From NCBI GenBank assembly GCA_963764195.1, contig CAVXRG010000005.1, positions 1-64,000 of the forward strand: DNA of 64,000 nucleotides, in the 5' to 3' direction. The position numbers and the translations under genes are program-made. Below the pieces are notes generated by a model, which made no database searches, was not told the origin of the DNA, and worked only from the letters and a program-made list of their open reading frames with translations. Shown here piece by piece: positions 59,549 to 64,000 of the stretch. The number at the start of each line of letters is the position of its first letter. Position 1 is the stretch's first letter. This stretch comes from JBDSSS01 sp963764195 (GTDB lineage Bacteria; Actinomycetota; Actinomycetes; Actinomycetales; Dermatophilaceae).

Positions 59549-60807
59549 GGGCGGGCCCTTCCTGCTCGGGTCGGGGTGGTGTGCCGGCGCAGGGCGTCCA
59601 CGTAGGAGCGGTAGGCCGCGGCCAGGGCCGCGGCTCGCGCCAGCGGCAGCGGCGCGAGCGCGAGGACGGTGTCGAGCCGGCCACGGAGCTCGGCGAGGTC
59701 CGCCGCGGCGTCCGCATCGAGGGTCTCCGTCTCGACCATGGCCGTGACGGCGCCGACGAGGCCGACCAGCTCGTCGCGCTCGGCGAGCCCAGCGGCATAC
59801 GTCTCGTGGGCGAGGTCGAGCGCCCGCGCGACCCGGTCGAGGCGCGCGCGGTATGCCGTGAGCTCGGCTCCCGTCTGCGGCACCGGACCGAGCGCGTGGA
59901 CGTTGGGGATGGCGAGGTGCGGCGCCGGGGTGATCGCGGCGATGGCGGTGCGCTCGAGGGCGTGGATGGCGGCCGCGCGCGCGTCGAGCTCCTCGACCTG
60001 CTGCTGGGTGGCGCTCCGGGTCCGCGCCGCCGAGGCCCGCTCGGCCGACGCGACGATGAGGTCGCGCTCGAAGGTCGAGACGTCGAGCTCGAGGGGGCCG
60101 ATGACCCCACCGACGTCGGCGCCGCGCCGGGCCCGGTCGACGAGGTCGGCCAGCCGCCGGTCGAGGCGGGCGAGCTTGTCCGCGGCGGCGTCCCGCTCGG
60201 ATCCCCCGGGCACGAGGGGGAGCTGGTCGCGGACCCGCTCGATCGCCGCGCGGGTCACGGTGATCCGCTGGGTCGCCTCTGCCGCGCCGGGGGCGAGGGA
60301 CGCCCGGGCCATCAGGGTGCGGGTCAGCGAGTCGAGCAGCCGACAGGCCTCGGTCAGGCTGACCGCGAGCGACCCGCTCGTCGGCAGGGAGAGGTGCTCG
60401 GAGGTGGTCGAGTCGAGGCGGCCGTGGATGAGCGTCGAGAGCCGCTCGGCCTCCCGGGGGCCGACCCGACCCCCGTCGAAGGTCGTCTCGAGGAGGGTCA
60501 GCCGGTCGCGGACGGCCTTCCAGAAGGTCAGGGCGACGGTGAGGTCGGTCGTGATCGCGGCCTGCTCGGCGGGGTCGAGCCGGAGGACGGCGGCGTCGAC
60601 CTCGTCGAGGTCCGCGCGGCGCTGGGCGACCCAGACCCGGAGGGCGCCGAGGTAGGTCTCCGCCTCGGGGGCGTGGACGGGCACGCCGAAGCCGCCCGGT
60701 GGGCTCGGCGCGGCGAGCGTCGCGTCGGCTCCCTGGGACGGGCCGGAAGGGCGGGAGGGTCGGGTGGGGTTGGCCCCCGGTGCGGCGGCGCGGGTCGGTG
60801 GGGGCAT
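59545..60807 (-). CDS. unrecognised helical/coiled-coil protein in the pknG operon
   Basis: 420 residues, not recognised. A Pro/Ala/Ser-rich N-terminus of about 50 residues is followed by long helices with many Glu, Arg, Ala and Leu (for example VEELDARAAAIHALERTAIAA and TLDADAAADLAELRGRLDTVLALAPL). No membrane segment, signal peptide or Cys is visible. Start and stop overlap glnH and pknG, so it is made with them. Mycobacterial loci place glnH next to pknG without such a gene as far as I know. It may scaffold the kinase to the GlnX cytosolic face; that is inference. Confidence 0.8.
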   Translation of the reverse strand: MPPPTRAAAPGANPTRPSRPSGPSQGADATLAAPSPPGGFGVPVHAPEAETYLGALRVWVAQRRADLDEVDAAVLRLDPAEQAAITTDLTVALTFWKAVRDRLTLLETTFDGGRVGPREAERLSTLIHGRLDSTTSEHLSLPTSGSLAVSLTEACRLLDSLTRTLMARASLAPGAAEATQRITVTRAAIERVRDQLPLVPGGSERDAAADKLARLDRRLADLVDRARRGADVGGVIGPLELDVSTFERDLIVASAERASAARTRSATQQQVEELDARAAAIHALERTAIAAITPAPHLAIPNVHALGPVPQTGAELTAYRARLDRVARALDLAHETYAAGLAERDELVGLVGAVTAMVETETLDADAAADLAELRGRLDTVLALAPLPLARAAALAAAYRSYVDALRRHTTPTRAGRARP

Positions 60808-61817
60808 CAGCGTCCGTAGACCGGGGTCGGCGGCGTGGGGGCGGGTCCGAGGGGACCGACGAGCCAGCGGTCGTAGATCGCCTTCCAGCGTCCGTCCGCC
60901 TCCATGTCGGCGAGCAGCCGGTTGAGGTAGCGGGCGAAGTAGGTGTCGGCCTTCGGCAGGCCGATGCCGTAGGGCTCGACCGTCACGGCGGGCGCGGTGC
61001 TGACGACGGTGTAGGGGTCCTGGGCGGCGAGACCGGCGAGGACGGTGTCGTCGCCGGTGATCGCGTCGACCTTGCCCTGCTGGAAGAGCACGAGGCAGCC
61101 GGTGTGGTTCGCTGCCGTGACGGGGATCGGGCCCGTGATCGAGCGCAGCTTGTCGAGGCTCGAGGTCCCGGCCGGCGCGCAGACCTTCTTGCCCGTGAGG
61201 TCCTGCAGTCTCGTGTCCTTGGGCTCGCCCTTGGCGATGAGGACCTTCTGGCCCGAGCGGTAGTACTCCGCGGAGAAGGCGATGTCGTCCCAGCGGGAGC
61301 AGGTCATCGAGAAGTTGCGCACCACCATGTCGACCGTCGGGACCGCATTGCCCTTGGCGTCCTTGCCCGTGAGCCGGGGGATCCGGTCGGCCGCGGTGAT
61401 GACCTGCAGCTGGAGCTTCTTCTCGTCGCCGAAGAGGCTCTTCGCGACCGCCTTGGCGATGTCGATGTCGAAGCCGGTGATCTGGCCGGTGAAGGGGTCC
61501 CGGGCACCGAAGAGGTAGGTGTCGGCCGAGACGCCGACGACGAGGTAGCCGCGCTGGATGATCGTCTTCATCGCGGCGTCCGTGATCCGGGCAGCGGCGG
61601 GCAGTGAGGCGAGGGGGTCGTAGGACTGGGTCGCGTTGTCGCACGTCGGGGCTGCCGCGGGGGAGGGGGCGCTCGGAGCAGTCGTCGGCGCGACGGGGAC
61701 GGGCGTCTCGGCATACGTGACCCCCGAGCAGGCGGTGAGGGTGGCGAGACCCGCGGCGGCGGCGAGGGAGAGCAGGCCGCGGCGCCGCGGTGACGGCTGG
61801 CGGGTGGGGGCGCTCAC
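60807..61817 (-). CDS. glnH: GlnH-like amino-acid-binding lipoprotein
   Basis: 336 residues from GTG 61817. Twin-Arg-like basic start (SPRRRGLLSLAAAAG) and lipobox LTAC, then a Pro/Ala linker. The periplasmic-binding domain type 3 shows YLVVGVSADTYLFGARDPFTGQITGFDIDIAKAVAKSLFGD, VDMVVRNFSMTCSRWDDIAFSAEYY, VCAPAGTSSLDKL and AITGDDTVLAGLAAQDPYTVV. In the PknG system GlnH binds Asp/Glu outside the cell and signals to GlnX. No permease or ATPase gene accompanies it, which supports sensing rather than uptake. Four-base overlap with glnX, three-base with the next gene. Confidence 0.92.
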   Translation of the reverse strand: MSAPTRQPSPRRRGLLSLAAAAGLATLTACSGVTYAETPVPVAPTTAPSAPSPAAAPTCDNATQSYDPLASLPAAARITDAAMKTIIQRGYLVVGVSADTYLFGARDPFTGQITGFDIDIAKAVAKSLFGDEKKLQLQVITAADRIPRLTGKDAKGNAVPTVDMVVRNFSMTCSRWDDIAFSAEYYRSGQKVLIAKGEPKDTRLQDLTGKKVCAPAGTSSLDKLRSITGPIPVTAANHTGCLVLFQQGKVDAITGDDTVLAGLAAQDPYTVVSTAPAVTVEPYGIGLPKADTYFARYLNRLLADMEADGRWKAIYDRWLVGPLGPAPTPPTPVYGR

Positions 61818-63205
61818 CGGTACTCCTCGAGTCGCTGGCCGATGCCCCGCGCGATGAGCCAGGCCGCGAGGAGCGACGCGATCCCGATCGCGATGGCGTA
61901 GAGCGGGTTCGAGGTGGCGAGCCCGGTCAGCTGGGCGACGGCGTCGGTGCTCGCCGTGTCGCGTTGCGTGCTCACCTCGGTGTCGAACGCGGTGAAGGTG
62001 CCCGCGGACCCGGAGGCGCCCTCGTCGGTGGCCTTCGCGACCGCCTGGTCCCACGTGCCGCCGTCGTCGAGCGCGCGGACGTCGGTGTGGGTGCTGCGGT
62101 AGTCGGTCCAGAGCGCCGGGAGGGAGCCGCCGCTGCCGAGGGTGCGCAGGATCGAGGTGACGGTGGCGTCGTTGGCCTGCCAGGCCTTCTCGAAGGTGGC
62201 CCCCGACCCGCGGCTGATCAGGGTGAGGCTCTCGTTGGCCCGCGCGTCGTTGGCCGCGGTCCGGACGGTCGCGAGGTCGACGGCCTCCTGGTAGCGGTTG
62301 GCCGCGACGCCTGCCGTGGCGGAGCCGACGGAGGTGATCGTCGTCGCCGCGACGAAGAGGCCGACGAGCAGGAGCGCGATGCCGGCGGTGACCGAGCGGT
62401 TGAGGTAGCGGTGCGTGCGCCGCGCGAGCCAGACCGCGACAGCGACGAGGCCGATGAGCGCGACGATGCCGACGAGCAGGAGCAGGACGCTGCCGGACCG
62501 ACCGAACTCCTTCTGCGCCCGGTCCTCGTTCGTCGCCGTGATCTGGCGGATGATCGGCATCGCGTTCGTGCGCAGTCCGGCGCTCGCCTCCTTGAGGTAC
62601 TGCGCCCCCACCGGGAGCCCGAGCCGGTTGTTGGAGCGGGCCTGCTCGACGAGGGAGGTGTAGGTCTGCACGTCGTCGGACAGGGCCCCGAGGGCCGCCG
62701 CGTCCGCGGGCTGGGCGGCGGCGGCAGTGGTCAGGCCGGTGACGACCCGGCTGATCGCCTCGTCGTAACCGGCTGCCGACGCCGACGACTCGAGGCCCCC
62801 GACGAGGAAGGCGTTCGTCGCGAGGGCGTCCGCGCGGAGCAGCTCGACCTGGATCGACTGGGCCCGCACGACCTGAGCCGCGGTGGTGGCGGCCCGTTCG
62901 ACGGCCGCGCGGGAGGCGAGCAGGGCACTCGCGCTCACCGCCCCGACGGCGATCGCGGCGATGACGGCGACCAGCCCGAGCAGCCGCATCCGGCCCGGCG
63001 TCCCGTAGAGCATCCGGTCGAGGACGGTGCGGGCGCTGGGGATCGAGCCGGCGAGCGTGGCGGGCGCGGTGCCGGGGGCGCCGACGGTCCCGGCGCTCCC
63101 GGCTGCGCCCGGGCGCGTCGAGCCCGCGGGGATCGAGACCGGGATGTTCGTCTTCGGTGCGCTCGTCGGTGTGCTCGTCGGTGTGCTTGTCGGTGTGCCT
63201 GTCAC
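61814..63205 (-). CDS. glnX: GlnX-like membrane sensor
   Basis: 463 residues from GTG 63205. A Thr/Pro-repeat N-terminus (TSTPTSTPTSAP), then four membrane segments: LLGLVAVIAAIAVGAVSASALL, SVLLLLVGIVALIGLVAVAVWL, SVTAGIALLLVGLFVAATTI and LYAIAIGIASLLAAWLIARGI. They enclose two large helical extracytoplasmic domains of about 140 residues each, rich in Ala/Asp/Glu, like paired four-helix sensor bundles. This matches GlnX (Rv0412c type), which couples GlnH to PknG. It has no kinase or HAMP motif of its own. GTGA overlap with the AAA+ gene. Confidence 0.88.
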   Translation of the reverse strand: MTGTPTSTPTSTPTSAPKTNIPVSIPAGSTRPGAAGSAGTVGAPGTAPATLAGSIPSARTVLDRMLYGTPGRMRLLGLVAVIAAIAVGAVSASALLASRAAVERAATTAAQVVRAQSIQVELLRADALATNAFLVGGLESSASAAGYDEAISRVVTGLTTAAAAQPADAAALGALSDDVQTYTSLVEQARSNNRLGLPVGAQYLKEASAGLRTNAMPIIRQITATNEDRAQKEFGRSGSVLLLLVGIVALIGLVAVAVWLARRTHRYLNRSVTAGIALLLVGLFVAATTITSVGSATAGVAANRYQEAVDLATVRTAANDARANESLTLISRGSGATFEKAWQANDATVTSILRTLGSGGSLPALWTDYRSTHTDVRALDDGGTWDQAVAKATDEGASGSAGTFTAFDTEVSTQRDTASTDAVAQLTGLATSNPLYAIAIGIASLLAAWLIARGIGQRLEEYR

Positions 63206-64000
63206 TGGTCCTGCCTCGCGATGTCGGCCGTGCCGTCCCCCAAGGGTGCCGCGCCGGGCCCGGGAGCGGTATCGGGGTCGACCCTGACCGGGTCCTGACG
63301 CTGAGCACCCTGAGCACCCTGAGCACCCTCGGCGCCGGGGCTGCCGGGGCTGTGGGGAGGGTCCGGGTCGGGCTGGTCGGTGACGTCGTCCACGGTGAGT
63401 AGACGCAGGTCGTCGCGGGTCGGCTCCGTCGCGTCCTTGAGCCGCCACGCATGCCGGCCGACGGCGTGCTCGAAGAGGTTGCGCGCCATCCGCCCGTTGC
63501 CGAAGGCGGGCGTGCGCGCGGTCGCCTCGAACGTCATCCGGACGCGGTGGCGGGCCTCGTCGGTGAAGGCGTAGTCCGAGCCCTCGGCGATCGAGGTGAG
63601 GATCGCGACGAGCTCGTCGTCGGAGTAGTCGTCGAACTCGATCGTCGTGGTGAAGCGGCTCGCGAGGCCGGGGTTCTGGCCGATGAAGGCGGCCATCGGG
63701 TCGGGGTAGCCGGCGACGATGAGGACGAGGTCGTGGCGGTGGTCCTCCATCTCCTTGACGAGGGTGTTGACCGCCTCCTGCGCGAACTGGTCACCCATCA
63801 GGCCGTAGGCCTCGTCGATGAACAGCACGCCGCCGACCGCCCGGGCGCAGACCTCCGCCGTCTTGATCGCCGTCTGCCCGACGTAGCCGGCGACGAGCTC
63901 GCTCCGGTCGACCTCGACGAGCTGGCCGGTGGGCAGCAGGCCGAGGGCCTTGTAGATACCGCCGACGAGCCGAGCCACCGTGGTCTTGCCGGTGCCGGGG
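63202..64000 (-). CDS. AAA+ ATPase, CbbX/EccA-like (5' part beyond window)
   Basis: The last 266 or so residues of an AAA+ protein; the window ends inside Walker A (PGTGKTTVARLVGGIYKALG). It shows LVEVDRSELVAGYVGQTAIKT, Walker B GGVLFIDEAYGLM, LIVAGYPDPMAAFIGQNPGLASRFTTTIEFDDYS with the Arg finger, and GNGRMARNLFEHAV as sensor 2. This is the CbxX/CfxQ family, which includes EccA of type VII secretion and the Rubisco activase CbbX. Neither pathway is visible here, so a remodelling role in the kinase system is more likely. The C-terminal 60 residues are Gly/Pro/Asp-rich. It is coupled to glnX by GTGA. Confidence 0.9.
   Translation of the reverse strand, partial: PGTGKTTVARLVGGIYKALGLLPTGQLVEVDRSELVAGYVGQTAIKTAEVCARAVGGVLFIDEAYGLMGDQFAQEAVNTLVKEMEDHRHDLVLIVAGYPDPMAAFIGQNPGLASRFTTTIEFDDYSDDELVAILTSIAEGSDYAFTDEARHRVRMTFEATARTPAFGNGRMARNLFEHAVGRHAWRLKDATEPTRDDLRLLTVDDVTDQPDPDPPHSPGSPGAEGAQGAQGAQRQDPVRVDPDTAPGPGAAPLGDGTADIARQDQ

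Noticed and set aside
1..64000. Octamer GTATGCCG as a strand-biased FtsK-guiding motif
   Set aside because: Counts on the two strands are nearly equal within the window; a polar motif should be skewed. Other DNA-level roles remain open.
63202..64000. Type VII secretion EccA or Rubisco activase CbbX
   Set aside because: Same AAA+ family, but no Esx, EccB-E or Rubisco genes are in view; context is a kinase signalling operon.

Overview
The window is very GC-rich DNA (roughly 70 percent or more by eye). It has tightly packed genes, frequent ATGA/GTGA start-stop overlaps and many GTG starts. Together with the gene content (GlnH-GlnX-PknG, a Ssd/Flp locus beside a DUF1998 helicase, a DUF222/HNH protein, a DUF2510-like protein, a DUF4244-type pilin and a probable 6C RNA) this points to an actinobacterium. 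A Micrococcales/Intrasporangiaceae-type genome is my best guess, but that is inference. I see no rRNA, tRNA, transposase, prophage or CRISPR array.

Layout. 0-9 kb: a GNAT acetyltransferase, a ferric-reductase-like flavocytochrome with an FMN-binding partner, divergent from a two-component system; then a minus-strand run of nhaA, a Holin-X family protein, an alpha/beta-hydrolase and a beta-lactamase-fold protein. 9-14 kb: a hairpin-rich repeat tract and three polytopic GT-C-like membrane proteins. 14.2-22.5 kb: Tad (Flp) pilus locus 1, with flp, tadE, a tadG-like gene full of frame breaks, cpaB, cpaE, cpaF, a VWA-TadB fusion and tadC. 22.5-33.3 kb: DEAD-box RNA helicase, FMN reductase, acyltransferase, DUF222/HNH protein, acs, plsC-like gene, trpS with a classical Trp attenuator, and a degenerate Fic protein. 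33.3-38.7 kb: structured intergenic RNAs including a 6C RNA candidate, then Tad locus 2 (ssd, cpaF, tadB, tadC, pilin, tadE, tadG-like). 38.7-43 kb: Rrf2 regulator and the sulfate ABC transporter cysA-cysW-cysT-sbp. 43-53.5 kb: DUF1998 helicase, STAS protein, methyltransferase, a TetR-controlled heterodimeric ABC exporter, soxR and a P-loop kinase.

53.5-64 kb: the most interesting block is a translationally coupled minus-strand operon of eight genes. In order of transcription these are an AAA+ ATPase (cut by the window end), GlnX-like membrane sensor, GlnH-like amino-acid-binding lipoprotein, an unrecognised helical protein, PknG-type kinase, PP2C phosphatase, VWA protein and FHA protein. It joins the GlnH-GlnX-PknG amino-acid-sensing module to a kinase/PP2C/VWA set resembling the TerY-P triad. 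Kinase, phosphatase and FHA protein all carry similar Cys-rich ribbons.

Two cautions. First, several conserved genes (acs, tadC, tadE, GNAT, FHA) carry single frame breaks, which suggests uncorrected indels in the assembly, so repeat-associated frame breaks in pilus genes may be error or real slippage. Second, an octamer, GTATGCCG/CGGCATAC, recurs at least 30 times on both strands, in genes and between them, far above what the base composition would give.
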